A stretch of 64,000 bases of DNA from Xanthobacteraceae bacterium 501b (GTDB lineage Bacteria; Pseudomonadota; Alphaproteobacteria; Rhizobiales; Xanthobacteraceae), in contig KB899087.1 in NCBI GenBank assembly GCA_000378025.1, positions 372,001 through 436,000 on the forward strand. The letters are read 5' to 3'. Position 1 is the stretch's first letter; each line of letters begins with the position of its first letter. The translations under genes were made by a program, and so were the position numbers. Under the pieces are notes generated by a model, which saw only the letters and a list, made by a program, of their open reading frames with translations, ran no database searches and was not told the origin of the DNA. This document shows, in pieces, positions 24,108-33,298 of this stretch.

Positions 24108-24188
24108 GTCATGGCCGGGCGTGTCCCGGCCATCCACGTCTTGCGGCTCCAAAGTCGTGGATCCCCGGGCCAGGCCCGGGGATGACGG
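24108..24188. repeat. Family A-related inverted pair before cobN
   Basis: The left half GTCATGGCCGGGCGTGTCC and the right half GGATCCCCGGGCCAGGCC then CGGGGATGACG face each other across 20 bases. It leaves only 26 bases to the cobN start. Confidence 0.7.
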
Positions 24189-24214
24189 CATTCTGACGGG
24201 AGACGCGCCACCCC

Positions 24215-27200
24215 ATGCACATCCTCACCACCACCTCCTCCAGCCTCGACGACCTCGTCGAGCCGGTCGATCTCGGCCAGACGCCCGGCGAGGTGGTGAT
24301 CGTCTCCTTTGCCGACAGCGACCTCGGCGCGCTGGCGCGGGCGCAGGAGGTGATGGCACAGGAGGTAATGGCGGGACCGGGGCTGCCCAGCCTGCGGCTG
24401 GCCAATCTGCGCGATCTCCGGCACCCGATGTCGGTCGATCTGTGGATCGACAAGGTGGGGAGCCGAGCCCGCATCGTGGTGGTGCGGCTGCTCGGCGGGC
24501 TCGACTGGTGGCGCTATGGCGTCGACCGGCTCAGCGCCGAGGCGCGGGCGCGGGGCTTCACGCTCGCCGTGCTGCCGGGCGAGGACCGCGACGACCCGCG
24601 CCTTGCCGAGGCCTCCACCCTTGCGGAGGCCGAGCTCGCGACGCTGCTCGGCTATTTCCGCGCCGGCGGGCCGGCGAATATGGCCGCGCTGCTGCGGGTT
24701 CTCGCCGGCTATGCGGGACGGGCGATGGCCTCCCCGCCGGCGCCGCAAAACCTGCCGCTGGCGGGGGGTTATGAGGGGGGCACTGCGTCCCCCTCACCCA
24801 ACCCTCTCCCCGACGGGAAGAGGGCTTTCGAGGACCAACAGGCCCTCAGGACCGGGCTTGACCCGGCCACCCAGCCGCAGTGGCGTGCGGATGGGGAAAC
24901 GCTGGGTCCCCGGGTCAAGCCCGGGGATGAGGGCCTCTCACTTTTGGAGGCTGCCCGCCCCGCCATCCCGATCATCTTCTACCGCTCCATGGCGCTGGCG
25001 GGCGATACCGCGCCGGTGGAGGCGCTGTGCGCGGCGCTTCGCGCGCGCGGGCTCGACCCCCGGCCGATCTATGTCGCCAGCCTGAAGGAGCCGACCTCCA
25101 TCGCCTTCCTGAAGGCGGCGCTGGCGGGCATGGACCCGGCCGCGATCCTGACGCTCACCGCCTTCGCCGCCGCCGATCCCGGCGAGGCGACGGTGCTCGA
25201 CGCGCCTGGCGTGCCGGTGCTGCAGGCGATTGTCGCCACCACGAAGCGCGCGGCGTGGGCGGAGGGCGCGCGCGGGCTGACCAGCGCCGATCTCGCCATG
25301 CATGTGGTGCTGCCCGAGCTCGACGGGCGGGTGCTGGCCGGGGCGCTCTCCTTCAAGGCGCCGCAGGAAACCCCCGCCGTGCCCGGCTTCGCCGCGCTGG
25401 TGAACCTTCCCGAGCCGGACCGGGTGGCGCAGATCGCCGACCGGGTCGCGGCGCTGGTGCGGCTGCGACAGACTCCCCGTGCCGACCGCCGGATCACCGT
25501 GCTGATGCCGGACTATGCCGGCGCCCCCGGCCGCACCGGCTGGGCGGTGGGGCTCGACGTGCCGGCGAGCGTGCGCGCGCTGCTGGCGGATTTGTGCACC
25601 GCCGGCTACGCGGTGGAGGATGTGCCGGCGGATGAGAAGGCGCTGGTGGCGGCGGTGAGGGGCGGGCCACCCCCTCTCTCCGACGGGGAGAGGGATGGGG
25701 TGAGGGGTGCTTTCCCCTCCGCGCCCGTTCTCCCCCTCACCCAACCCTCTCCCCGTCGGGGAGAGGGCTTTGCGCGGCACGACGGTGTTCTCTCCCTCGC
25801 CGCCTATCGCGCCCATCTCGCGGCTCTCCCGCCCGAGGCCGTCGCCGCTGTTGAGGCCGCCTGGGGAGCGCCGGAGGACGACCCGGACCTGTTCGACGGC
25901 GCCTTCCGTTTCCGTGCCGCCCGCTTCGGCCATGTCACCGTGGCGCTGGCGCCGGAGCGCGGCTCGGTGGCCGAGCGGCGGGCGCAGTATCACGATCCCG
26001 CCCTGCCGCCGCGCCACGGGCTGCTGGCCTTCGGCCTGTGGCTGCAAGGTTCCGCCGACGCGCTGGTGCATATGGGCGCGCATGGCACGCTGGAATGGCT
26101 GCCGGGCAAGCATGTGGCACTCACCCGCGCCTGTTTCCCCGAAATCGTGCTCGGCGCCCTGCCGGTGGCCTACCCCTTCATCGTGTCAAATCCCGGCGAG
26201 GCGGCGCAGGCCAAGCGGCGGATCGCGGCGGTGACGCTTGGCCATCTGCCGCCGCCGACGCAGGAGGCCGGCCTTGCCGGCGAGGCCGCCGCGCTGGAGC
26301 GGCTGGTGGATGAATATGCCCAGGCCGACGGGCTCGACGGGCGCCGGCGCGCGCGCCTCGCCCGGCTGATCGTCGAAGAGGCGACCCGCACCGGCTTTGC
26401 CCGCGACGCCGGGCTGAGCGCGGACGCCGACCCGGAGGAGGCGCTGCGCCAGATCGACGCCTTTCTCTGCGACATCAAGGAGATGCGGCTGAAGGACGGC
26501 TTCCATGTCTATGGCCGTGGCCCCTGCGGCGCCGCCGAGCGCGACGGGCTGCTGGCGGCGCTGGACGGGCGGCGGGTGGCGGCCGGCCCGGCCGGCGCGC
26601 CGGGGCGCGGGCGCTCGGACGTGGTGCCGACCGGGCGGAACCTGTTCACCAGCGACCCCCGCGCCTTGCCGACCGCGACCGCGATGGATCTCGGCCGGCT
26701 GGCCGCCGACGAGATCGTGCGCGCCTATGCGCAGGCGCATGGCGACTGGCCGCGCTCGCTCGTGCTCGACCTCTGGGGCAGCGCGACGCTGCGCACCGGC
26801 GGCGAGGAGATCGCGCAGGGCCTGGCGCTGATCGGCGCACGGCCGGTGTGGGACCCGGGCTCGGGCCGCGTTACCGGCATCGAGGTGTTGCCGCCGGCCG
26901 TGCTGGGGCGCCCGCGCGTTGACGTGACCTTCCGCATATCGGGCCTGTTCCGCGACCTGTTCCCGGCGCAGATCGCGCTCCTCGACGCCGCGCTGCGGGC
27001 GGTGGCGCGGCGCGAGGAGAGCGAGGAGGAGAACCCGCTCAAGGCCGCAGGCGAGAATGCCGCGCGCATTTTCGGCACCGCGCCGGGGGCCTATGGCGCC
27101 GGGCTGGAACGCAGCGCGGACGGGGTGGAGCGGGAGGCGCTGGCCGACGCCTATCTCGCCAGCGCCTCGCATGCCTATGGCGGGGCGGAAGGCGCGGGCC

Positions 27201-27751
27201 GCGCGACGGGCGATTTCGCGGCGCGGGTGGCGGCGGCGGACCTTCTGGTGCATGGCGCCGATGATCCCGGCCGCGACCTGCTGGAGGGCGACGCCGACCT
27301 CGCCTTCATCGGCGGCTTCGCGGCGGCGGCGGAAAAGCTCGGCCGCACGCCGGACCTCGTGGTGCTCGACACCTCCGATCCCGCCCATCCCAAGGCCCGC
27401 CCGCTGGTAGCGGCGCTGGCGCGGATCGCGCGCGGGCGGGTGGACCCGCGCTATATCGTAGGCCTCACCCGCCACGGCCCGCGTGGGGCGGCGGAAATGG
27501 CCGAGACGGTGGACCGGCTGATCGGCTTCGCCGAGGCGACGCGCGCGGTGCCCGGCCACCTCATCGACGCGCTGCACGGCGCCTATGTCGGCGATGCCGG
27601 GGTGCGCGCCTTCCTGATGGATGCCTCGCCCGAGGCGGCGGGCTTCATCGCCGCCCGTTTCGAGGGCGCGCGCGACAAGGGGCTCTGGCACCCGCGCCGC
27701 AACGATGTCGGGGCCGACCTCGCCACGCTTGCCGGGGAGGCGGCGGAATGA
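24215..27751 (+). CDS. cobN: Cobaltochelatase subunit CobN, with two repeat-encoded inserts
   Basis: A 1178-residue large subunit of the ATP-dependent cobaltochelatase (with CobS and CobT, not in this window), which inserts Co2+ into hydrogenobyrinic acid a,c-diamide. Core motifs include LLAFGLWLQGSADALVHMGAHGTLEWLPGKHVALT, KEMRLKDGFHVYGRGP and ADEIVRAYAQAHGDWPRSLVLDLWGSATLRTGGEEIAQ. Residues about 191-239 come from a B-type plus an A-type palindromic repeat (24787-24932) and residues about 484-518 from a second B-type repeat (25666-25768), both in frame and without stops; [11 protein letters not shown] is the typical translation of the B repeat. The gene otherwise looks intact, so the inserts are presumably tolerated surface loops. 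It overlaps cobG by ATGA. Confidence 0.93.
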   Translation: MHILTTTSSSLDDLVEPVDLGQTPGEVVIVSFADSDLGALARAQEVMAQEVMAGPGLPSLRLANLRDLRHPMSVDLWIDKVGSRARIVVVRLLGGLDWWRYGVDRLSAEARARGFTLAVLPGEDRDDPRLAEASTLAEAELATLLGYFRAGGPANMAALLRVLAGYAGRAMASPPAPQNLPLAGGYEGGTASPSPNPLPDGKRAFEDQQALRTGLDPATQPQWRADGETLGPRVKPGDEGLSLLEAARPAIPIIFYRSMALAGDTAPVEALCAALRARGLDPRPIYVASLKEPTSIAFLKAALAGMDPAAILTLTAFAAADPGEATVLDAPGVPVLQAIVATTKRAAWAEGARGLTSADLAMHVVLPELDGRVLAGALSFKAPQETPAVPGFAALVNLPEPDRVAQIADRVAALVRLRQTPRADRRITVLMPDYAGAPGRTGWAVGLDVPASVRALLADLCTAGYAVEDVPADEKALVAAVRGGPPPLSDGERDGVRGAFPSAPVLPLTQPSPRRGEGFARHDGVLSLAAYRAHLAALPPEAVAAVEAAWGAPEDDPDLFDGAFRFRAARFGHVTVALAPERGSVAERRAQYHDPALPPRHGLLAFGLWLQGSADALVHMGAHGTLEWLPGKHVALTRACFPEIVLGALPVAYPFIVSNPGEAAQAKRRIAAVTLGHLPPPTQEAGLAGEAAALERLVDEYAQADGLDGRRRARLARLIVEEATRTGFARDAGLSADADPEEALRQIDAFLCDIKEMRLKDGFHVYGRGPCGAAERDGLLAALDGRRVAAGPAGAPGRGRSDVVPTGRNLFTSDPRALPTATAMDLGRLAADEIVRAYAQAHGDWPRSLVLDLWGSATLRTGGEEIAQGLALIGARPVWDPGSGRVTGIEVLPPAVLGRPRVDVTFRISGLFRDLFPAQIALLDAALRAVARREESEEENPLKAAGENAARIFGTAPGAYGAGLERSADGVEREALADAYLASASHAYGGAEGAGRATGDFAARVAAADLLVHGADDPGRDLLEGDADLAFIGGFAAAAEKLGRTPDLVVLDTSDPAHPKARPLVAALARIARGRVDPRYIVGLTRHGPRGAAEMAETVDRLIGFAEATRAVPGHLIDALHGAYVGDAGVRAFLMDASPEAAGFIAARFEGARDKGLWHPRRNDVGADLATLAGEAAE
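24787..24932. repeat. B-type and A-type repeats inside the cobN coding region
   Basis: The B-type half is 24787-24825 (CCCTCACCCAACCC, CTCTCCCCGACGGG). The A-type pair is 24843-24932 (GACCGGGCTTGACCCGGCCA and the facing TCCCCGGGTCAAGCCCGGGG). The block is read in frame as CobN residues about 191-239, after a non-conserved stretch. Confidence 0.88.
25666..25768. repeat. B-type repeat, full copy inside the cobN coding region
   Basis: Both ends are present: CCCCCTCTCTCCGACGGGG with GATGGGGTGAGGGG, and facing it CCCCTCACCCAACCCTCTCC then GTCGGGGAGAGGG. It is read in frame as residues about 484-518 of CobN (contains [12 protein letters not shown] and [11 protein letters not shown]). Confidence 0.88.
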
Positions 27752-28944
27752 GCGCGCTCCTCTCCCTGCGGCGCGGCGCCTGCCCGAGCCTGCCGGAGCC
27801 GATGCAAACCGGCGACGGGCTGCTGGCGCGGCTGCAGCCGCTGGCACCACTGACGCTGGACCAACTCGCCGGGCTGGCGTGGCTTGCGGCCGAACTTGGC
27901 AACGGCATCCTTGAGGTGACGGCACGCGGCAAGCTGCAGCTGCGCGGGCTGACGGCCGCGACCGCGCCGGGCCTTGCCGAGGCGGTGGCGGCGCTCGGCA
28001 TCGACGTGCCGCAGGGCTTTCCGGTGGAGGTGAGCGCGCTGGCGGGCCGCGACCCTGCGGAGCGCTTCGACCCGCGCCCGCTGGCGCAGGCGATTTCTGA
28101 GCGCGCGGCGCCGCTGGTGCCGCATCTGGCGCCGAAGGCCTCCGTGGTGGTGGATGGGGGCGGCCGGTTCCGGCTCGGCGGGCTGAAGGCGGATATCGCG
28201 GTGAGCGCCGGGGAAAGGGGGCTTTCCCTCGCGCTGGCCGGCACGCCGCTCGGCGAGGTGACGCTGGAGCGCGCGGCGGCATTGGTCATCGCGCTGCTGC
28301 AGCGGTTGGCCGCGCGCGGCCCGGCGGCGCGGATGGCGGAACTTGTGGCGGCGGAGGGCATGGAGGCCCTGCGCGCCGCGTTCGGCCTCGCGGCGCCCTC
28401 TGCCGTGCCGGAGGAGGGCGCCGAACCGGTGGGGCTGCACCCGCTCAGCGACGGAAGCGTCGCGCTCGGAATCGGCCTCGGCTTCGGGCAGATCCGGGCG
28501 GCGGCGCTGGACGAACTCGTCGCGGCGGCGCGCCGGGCCGGGGTTGCCCATGCTGAACCGGCCGCCGGCCGGGCGCTGCTGCTGGTCGGGCTCACGCCCG
28601 CGGCGGCGCCGGCTCTGCGCGACGTGGCGGCCGGGCTCGGCCTGCTCGCCGACCCCAAAGATCCGCGCCGCCGGGTCTATGCCTGCGCCGGGCAGCCGGC
28701 CTGCGCCTCGGCGCGGCTCGACACCCATGAACTCGCGGCGACGCTGGTGCCGCTGCTCGACGGGCGCGATCTCCATGTTTCCGGGTGTCCGAAGGGCTGC
28801 GCCCACCCTGCAAAAGCGGCGCTGACCATCGTGGGGCTGGACGAAGGGGCGGGTCTCGTGGTCGAAGGCACGCCGCGCGATGTGCCCGCCCGCATCGTGC
28901 CCGCCGCGCAGCTGCGCGCGATGTTGCAGAAGGATCTGGCCTGA
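27748..28944 (+). CDS. cobG: Precorrin-3B synthase CobG
   Basis: A 398-residue ferredoxin-dependent-reductase-like enzyme that uses O2 to make precorrin-3B, the hallmark of the aerobic pathway. The 4Fe-4S cysteines are visible at 313, 319 (CAGQPAC) and 347, 351 (CPKGC), with the nitrite/sulfite-reductase-like half domains before them (GNGILEVTARGKLQLRGL). The start overlaps the cobN stop (ATGA). Confidence 0.94.
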   Translation: MSALLSLRRGACPSLPEPMQTGDGLLARLQPLAPLTLDQLAGLAWLAAELGNGILEVTARGKLQLRGLTAATAPGLAEAVAALGIDVPQGFPVEVSALAGRDPAERFDPRPLAQAISERAAPLVPHLAPKASVVVDGGGRFRLGGLKADIAVSAGERGLSLALAGTPLGEVTLERAAALVIALLQRLAARGPAARMAELVAAEGMEALRAAFGLAAPSAVPEEGAEPVGLHPLSDGSVALGIGLGFGQIRAAALDELVAAARRAGVAHAEPAAGRALLLVGLTPAAAPALRDVAAGLGLLADPKDPRRRVYACAGQPACASARLDTHELAATLVPLLDGRDLHVSGCPKGCAHPAKAALTIVGLDEGAGLVVEGTPRDVPARIVPAAQLRAMLQKDLA

Positions 28945-29580
28945 GTGTCCACCCCGTTCGACTATGAGCGCGACGGCAATGCGATTTATGAGCGCTCCTT
29001 CGCCATCATCCGCGAGGAGGCCGAGCTTGGCCGCTTCACGCCCGAGGAGGCGGATGTGGCGGTGCGGATGATCCATGCCTGCGGGCTGGTGGAAGCCGCC
29101 TTCGCCATCGATTTCGCCCCCGATCTGGTGCGGGCCGCCCGCAACGCGCTCAAGGCCGGCGCGCCGATCCTGTGCGACGCGCAGATGGTGGCGCATGGCG
29201 TCACCCGCGCCCGCCTGCCGGCGCAGAATGAGGTGATCTGCACCCTGCGCGATCCTGATGTGCCTGAACTCGCCGAGCGGCTCGGCACCACCCGCTCGGC
29301 CGCCGCGCTGGAGCTGTGGCGCGACCATATGGAAGGCGCGGTCATCGCCATCGGCAACGCGCCGACGGCGCTGTTTCGCCTCATGGAAATGCTCGACGCC
29401 GGTGCGCCGAAGCCCGCCGCGATTCTGGGTATCCCGGTCGGCTTTGTCGGCGCGGCGGAATCCAAGGACGCGCTGGCCCTGGGCGAGCACGGCGTGCCCT
29501 GGCTGGTGGTGCGCGGCCGTTTAGGGGGCAGCGCCATGACGGCGGCGGCGGTGAACGCGCTGGCGAGGCCGGGCCTATGA
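28945..29580 (+). CDS. cobH: Precorrin-8X methylmutase CobH
   Basis: A 211-residue protein with a GTG start directly after the cobG stop. It moves the C-11 methyl to C-12 to form hydrogenobyrinic acid. FDYERDGNAIYERSFAIIREE and MIHACG, with the catalytic His44, are typical, as are LCDAQMVAHGVTRARLPA, NAPTALFRLMEML and GIPVGFVGAAESKDAL. It overlaps cobI by ATGA. Confidence 0.96.
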   Translation: MSTPFDYERDGNAIYERSFAIIREEAELGRFTPEEADVAVRMIHACGLVEAAFAIDFAPDLVRAARNALKAGAPILCDAQMVAHGVTRARLPAQNEVICTLRDPDVPELAERLGTTRSAAALELWRDHMEGAVIAIGNAPTALFRLMEMLDAGAPKPAAILGIPVGFVGAAESKDALALGEHGVPWLVVRGRLGGSAMTAAAVNALARPGL

Positions 29581-30311
29581 GCGAGATCGCGCAGGGGCGG
29601 CTGATCGGCGTCGGCGTCGGGCCGGGCGACCCGGAACTGATCACGCTGAAAGCGGTGCGGGCGCTGGGCGCGGCGGATGTCGTCGCCTATTTCGCCAAGC
29701 TCGGCAATGGCAGCCATGCCCGCGCCATCGCCCACCCGCATTTCCGTCCCGGCGCGGAGGAACTGCCGCTCGGCTACCCCGTGACCACGGAAATGCCGAA
29801 GGACGAGGCGCCCTATCGCACGGCGATCACGGGCTTCTACGAGGACGCCGCGCAGGCGGTGGCGGCGCATCTGCTGGCCGGGCGCACCGTGGCGGTGCTC
29901 TCGGAAGGCGACCCGCTGTTCTACGGTTCCTACATGCACCTGCATGTGCGGCTCGCGCACCGCTTTCCCACCGAGGTCATCGCCGGCGTCACCGGCATGT
30001 CAGGCTGCTGGTCGCAGGCGGGAACGCCGATCGCGCAGGGCGACGATGTGCTGAGCATCCTGCCGGGCACGCTCTCCGAGGCGGAACTCGCGCGCCGGCT
30101 CACAGGCACGGACGCGGCTGTCATCATGAAGGTGGGGCGCAACCTGCCAAAGATCCGCCGGGCGCTGGCGGTTGCCGGACGGCTGGAGCGGGCGCTCTAT
30201 GTCGAGCGCGGCACGATGACGGGCAGCCTGTGCGAAAAGCTGGAGACGCGGGGCGATGCGCCCGCGCCCTATTTCGCCATCGTGCTGGTGCCGGGCTGGG
30301 AGACGCGCTGA
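29577..30311 (+). CDS. cobI: Precorrin-2 C20-methyltransferase CobI
   Basis: A 244-residue SAM-dependent methyltransferase acting on precorrin-2. The corrin methylase fold shows LIGVGVGPGDPELITLKAVRAL (residues about 9-30), VLSEGDPLFYGSYMHL and EVIAGVTGMSGCWSQAGTPI. The C20-specific region and length agree with CobI. It starts inside the cobH stop and its own stop overlaps the cobJ start (TGATG). Confidence 0.95.
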   Translation: MSEIAQGRLIGVGVGPGDPELITLKAVRALGAADVVAYFAKLGNGSHARAIAHPHFRPGAEELPLGYPVTTEMPKDEAPYRTAITGFYEDAAQAVAAHLLAGRTVAVLSEGDPLFYGSYMHLHVRLAHRFPTEVIAGVTGMSGCWSQAGTPIAQGDDVLSILPGTLSEAELARRLTGTDAAVIMKVGRNLPKIRRALAVAGRLERALYVERGTMTGSLCEKLETRGDAPAPYFAIVLVPGWETR

Positions 30312-31072
30312 TGGCTAAAGGCAAACTGTTCATCGTCGGCCTCGGGCCGGGCGAGGCGCGCTATCTCACCCCGGAGGCGAGCGACGCGCTGGCCGGTGCC
30401 GAGGCGCTGTATGGCTACCAGCCCTATCTGGAGCGGGTGCCGGTGCGCGAGGGGCAGGCGCGCAACCCGTCCGACAATCGCGAGGAGCTGACCCGCGCCG
30501 GCGCGGCGCTGGCCCATGCCGCCTCCGGCGGGACGGTGGCGATGGTGTCGGGCGGCGATCCCGGCGTGTTCGCCATGGCGGCGGCGGTGATCGAGGCGAT
30601 CGAGGCCGGCCCGGCGGAATGGCGGGCGCTCGACCTCGTCATCGTGCCGGGAATCACCGCCATGCTGGCGGTGGCGGCCAAATGCGGCGCGCCGCTGGGC
30701 CATGATTTCTGCGCCATCTCGCTCTCGGACAACCTCAAGCCCTGGGAGGTGATCGAGAAGCGGCTGCGGCTCGCCGCGCAGGCCGGCTTCGCCATGGCCT
30801 TCTACAACCCGGTGTCGAAAGCCCGCCCGCACCAGCTCGACACCGCCTTCGAGATTTTGCGCGCCGAACTGCCGGCGGGCGTGCCGGTCATTTTCGGCCG
30901 CGCGGTGGGGCGGCCGGACGAGCGGATGCGGGTGGTGCCGCTCGGCCATGCGCGCGGGCACATGGCCGACATGGCGACCTGCATCATCGTCGGCTCGCCG
31001 GAGACGCGGCTGGTCGATCGCCCCGGCCTGCCGGCGCTGGTCTACACGCCGCGCCGCGCCGGGGACGACTGA
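30311..31072 (+). CDS. cobJ: Precorrin-3B C17-methyltransferase CobJ
   Basis: A 253-residue methylase that contracts the ring while methylating C-17. The P-loop-like GLGPG (10-14) begins the methylase fold, followed by YGYQPYLERV, NREELTRAGAALAHA, VSGGDPGVFAMAAAV and LSDNLKPWEVIEKRLRLAAQAGFAMAFYNPVSKARPHQL, all typical CobJ/CbiH. It is the last gene of the cobW-N-G-H-I-J run and is followed by a short repeat-bearing gap and then the convergent cobK. Confidence 0.95.
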   Translation: MAKGKLFIVGLGPGEARYLTPEASDALAGAEALYGYQPYLERVPVREGQARNPSDNREELTRAGAALAHAASGGTVAMVSGGDPGVFAMAAAVIEAIEAGPAEWRALDLVIVPGITAMLAVAAKCGAPLGHDFCAISLSDNLKPWEVIEKRLRLAAQAGFAMAFYNPVSKARPHQLDTAFEILRAELPAGVPVIFGRAVGRPDERMRVVPLGHARGHMADMATCIIVGSPETRLVDRPGLPALVYTPRRAGDD

Positions 31073-31153
31073 TGGGGGTGGCGGAAGGCGCGTCAGCAAC
31101 GGGCCGGGCCCGGTGCGCCACGGTTCGCGGTTGTCCGGCTGTCGCACCGAAGG

Positions 31154-31186
31154 CGTGGATCCCCAGGTTAAGCCCGGGGATGACGG
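31154..31186. repeat. Family A-like hairpin between cobJ and cobK
   Basis: CGTGGATCCCCAGGTTAAGC and CCGGGGATGACGG form one half of the A-type element seen before cobN. It lies between convergent genes. Confidence 0.6.
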
Positions 31187-31236
31187 CGCGCGGGCGGGGC
31201 GCGCGGGCCGGTGAAGCACCGGCAGGGGCCGGAAGG

Positions 31237-32019
31237 CTAGGTGCTTCGGCCGAGCGTCTCCAGCCAGCCGAGCACCTGAACGACACTCGCCACCGTCTCG
31301 ACTTCAGGCCGGGCCGGGCGGGCGACCATCACCACCTCGATCCCCAGCGCGCGGGCGGCGTTGATCTTGCCATAGGTCGCTTCCCCGCCGCTGTTCTTGG
31401 ACAGGATGGCGTCGATGCGGTGGGCGGTGAGCAAAGCGTGGTCGTCCGCTTCGGCAAACGGGCCGCGCGCCTCGATATAGCGGGCCTGCGGCACGTTGAG
31501 CGGCGGGTCGACGGGGTCGATGCTGCGCACGAGATAGGCGTGCTGCGGCGCGGCCTCCAGCGCCCGCACCTCGTTGCGGCCGAGCGCGACCAGCACCCGG
31601 CGCGGGGCGGGGCCGAGCTTTTCCACCGCTTCGGGAATGCTGGCGGCCTGCGTCCAGACATCGGCCGGCTGGCGCTGCCATGGCGGCCGCAGCAGGGCGA
31701 GGAGCGGCACGCCGGCGCGGCGCGCGGCCTGCGCGGCGTTGTGCGACATGGTGGCGGCGAAGGGGTGGGTGGCGTCGATCAGCGCGTCGATGCGCTCGGC
31801 CTTGAGATGCGCTTCGAGACCTTCCACCCCGCCGAAGCCGCCCGAGCGGGTGGGGGCGCCCATCGGGAGCGGGTTGCGCGTGCGCCCGGCAAGGGACAGG
31901 CTGAGCGCGAATCCCCCGCGCGCCTGCAACGCCGTGGCGAGTTCGCGGGCCTCGCTGGTGCCGCCGAGGATGAGCAGGCGCGGGGCGCCAGCCTCCCGGC
32001 CGTTATCGGATGCATTCAT
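31237..32019 (-). CDS. cobK: Precorrin-6A reductase CobK
   Basis: A 260-residue NADPH-dependent reductase that makes precorrin-6B. RLLILGGTSEARELATALQARGG opens the Rossmann fold (residues about 14-36). DATHPFAATMSHNAAQAARRAGVPLLALLRPPW and LSKNSGGEATYGKINAARALGIEVVMVARPA are family marks. The ATG (32017-32019, minus strand) shares the bases CATG with the ATG of cobL on the other strand. An in-frame ATG at 32037 would overlap cobL further. Confidence 0.93.
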   Translation of the reverse strand: MNASDNGREAGAPRLLILGGTSEARELATALQARGGFALSLSLAGRTRNPLPMGAPTRSGGFGGVEGLEAHLKAERIDALIDATHPFAATMSHNAAQAARRAGVPLLALLRPPWQRQPADVWTQAASIPEAVEKLGPAPRRVLVALGRNEVRALEAAPQHAYLVRSIDPVDPPLNVPQARYIEARGPFAEADDHALLTAHRIDAILSKNSGGEATYGKINAARALGIEVVMVARPARPEVETVASVVQVLGWLETLGRST

Positions 32020-33298
32020 GCCCGGCAGTGAAACCATCGCCTCCGCCGCGTCAACTGCCGAACCGCCCGCCACGGACGACGGCCGCTGGCTCACCCTTGT
32101 CGGCATTGGCGAGGATGGGCTGGACGGCCTTACCCCCGCCGGGCGGGCGGCGGTGGAGGCGGCTTCGGTCGTGTTCGGCGGCGCGCGGCATCTGGCGCTG
32201 GCCGGCGATGCGGTTCGGGGCGAGGCGCGGGCCTGGCCGAGCCCGTTCGCGCGCGGCATCGAGGAGGTGCTGGCGTTGCGCGGGCGGCACGTCTGCGTGC
32301 TCGCCTCGGGCGATCCGTTCCTGCACGGCGTCGGCGCCACGCTGGCGCGGCAGGTGCCGGCGGGCGAGATGCGCGCCTTTCCCGCGCCGTCCGCCTTCAG
32401 CCTCGCCGGCGCCCGGCTCGGCTGGCCGCTGGCGGAGGTGGGGTGCCTCACCGTGCATGGCCGTTCGCTGGATCTGGTGCGGGCGCATCTTCATCCCGGC
32501 CACCGGTTGCTGGTGCTGACCTCGGATGGCGAAGGGCCGGGCGACATCGCGCGCCTGTTGGCGGCAAGTGGCTTTGGCGGCTCCCACCTCACCGTGCTGG
32601 AGGCGCTGGGCGGGCCGCGCGAGCGGGTGCGCCGCGCCGTGGCCGAGGGCTTCGCGCTCGCCGATATCGACCCGCTGAACCTTGTCGCCATCGAGGTGGT
32701 GGCGGGGCAGGGGGCGCGCATCCTGGCCCGCGCGCCGGGCCTGCCGGACGATCTGTTCGAGCATGACGGCCAGCTGACCAAGCGCGAGATCCGCGCGGTG
32801 ACGCTGTCCGCGCTCAGCCCCCGCCGGGGTGAGCTCCTGTGGGACATTGGCGCTGGGGCCGGCTCGGTCGGCATTGAATGGATGCTCGCCGACCCCTCGC
32901 TCACCGCCATCGGCATCGAGGAACGCCCGGAGCGGGCGGCGCGGGCGCGGCGCAATGCGGCGGCGCTCGGCGTGCCGGGGCTGGAGGTCGTCGAGGGGAA
33001 GGCGCCCGAGGCGCTGGCGGGGCTTCCGGCGCCGGACGCGATCTTTGTCGGCGGCGGCGCGGGCGAGCCGGGCGTGCTGGAGGCGGCGCTCGACGCGCTG
33101 AAGCCCGGCGGGAGACTCGTTGTCAATGCGGTGACGCTGGAGACCGAGGCGCTGCTGATCGCCTGTTATGGCTCGCTTGGGGGCGATCTGGTTCGGCTCG
33201 CCGTCGCCCGCGCGGTGCCGGTGGGCGGGCTCACCGGCTGGCGGCCGGCCATGCCGGTGACGCAGTGGAGCTGGACCAAGCCGGGGGCCGTCTCATGA
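32018..33298 (+). CDS. cobL: Precorrin-6Y C5,15-methyltransferase (decarboxylating) CobL
   Basis: A 426-residue fusion of a CbiE-like methylase (residues about 24-215: [61 protein letters not shown]) and a CbiT-like C15-methylase/decarboxylase (225-426: [41 protein letters not shown]). It methylates C-5 and C-15 and removes the C-12 acetate carboxyl. About 23 N-terminal residues precede homology. The ATG overlaps the divergent cobK start. It overlaps cobE by ATGA. Confidence 0.95.
   Translation: MPGSETIASAASTAEPPATDDGRWLTLVGIGEDGLDGLTPAGRAAVEAASVVFGGARHLALAGDAVRGEARAWPSPFARGIEEVLALRGRHVCVLASGDPFLHGVGATLARQVPAGEMRAFPAPSAFSLAGARLGWPLAEVGCLTVHGRSLDLVRAHLHPGHRLLVLTSDGEGPGDIARLLAASGFGGSHLTVLEALGGPRERVRRAVAEGFALADIDPLNLVAIEVVAGQGARILARAPGLPDDLFEHDGQLTKREIRAVTLSALSPRRGELLWDIGAGAGSVGIEWMLADPSLTAIGIEERPERAARARRNAAALGVPGLEVVEGKAPEALAGLPAPDAIFVGGGAGEPGVLEAALDALKPGGRLVVNAVTLETEALLIACYGSLGGDLVRLAVARAVPVGGLTGWRPAMPVTQWSWTKPGAVS

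Noticed and set aside
24787-25768. cobN as a pseudogene broken by repeats
   Set aside because: Frame stays open through both blocks and all downstream conserved motifs are present, with intact translational coupling to cobG.
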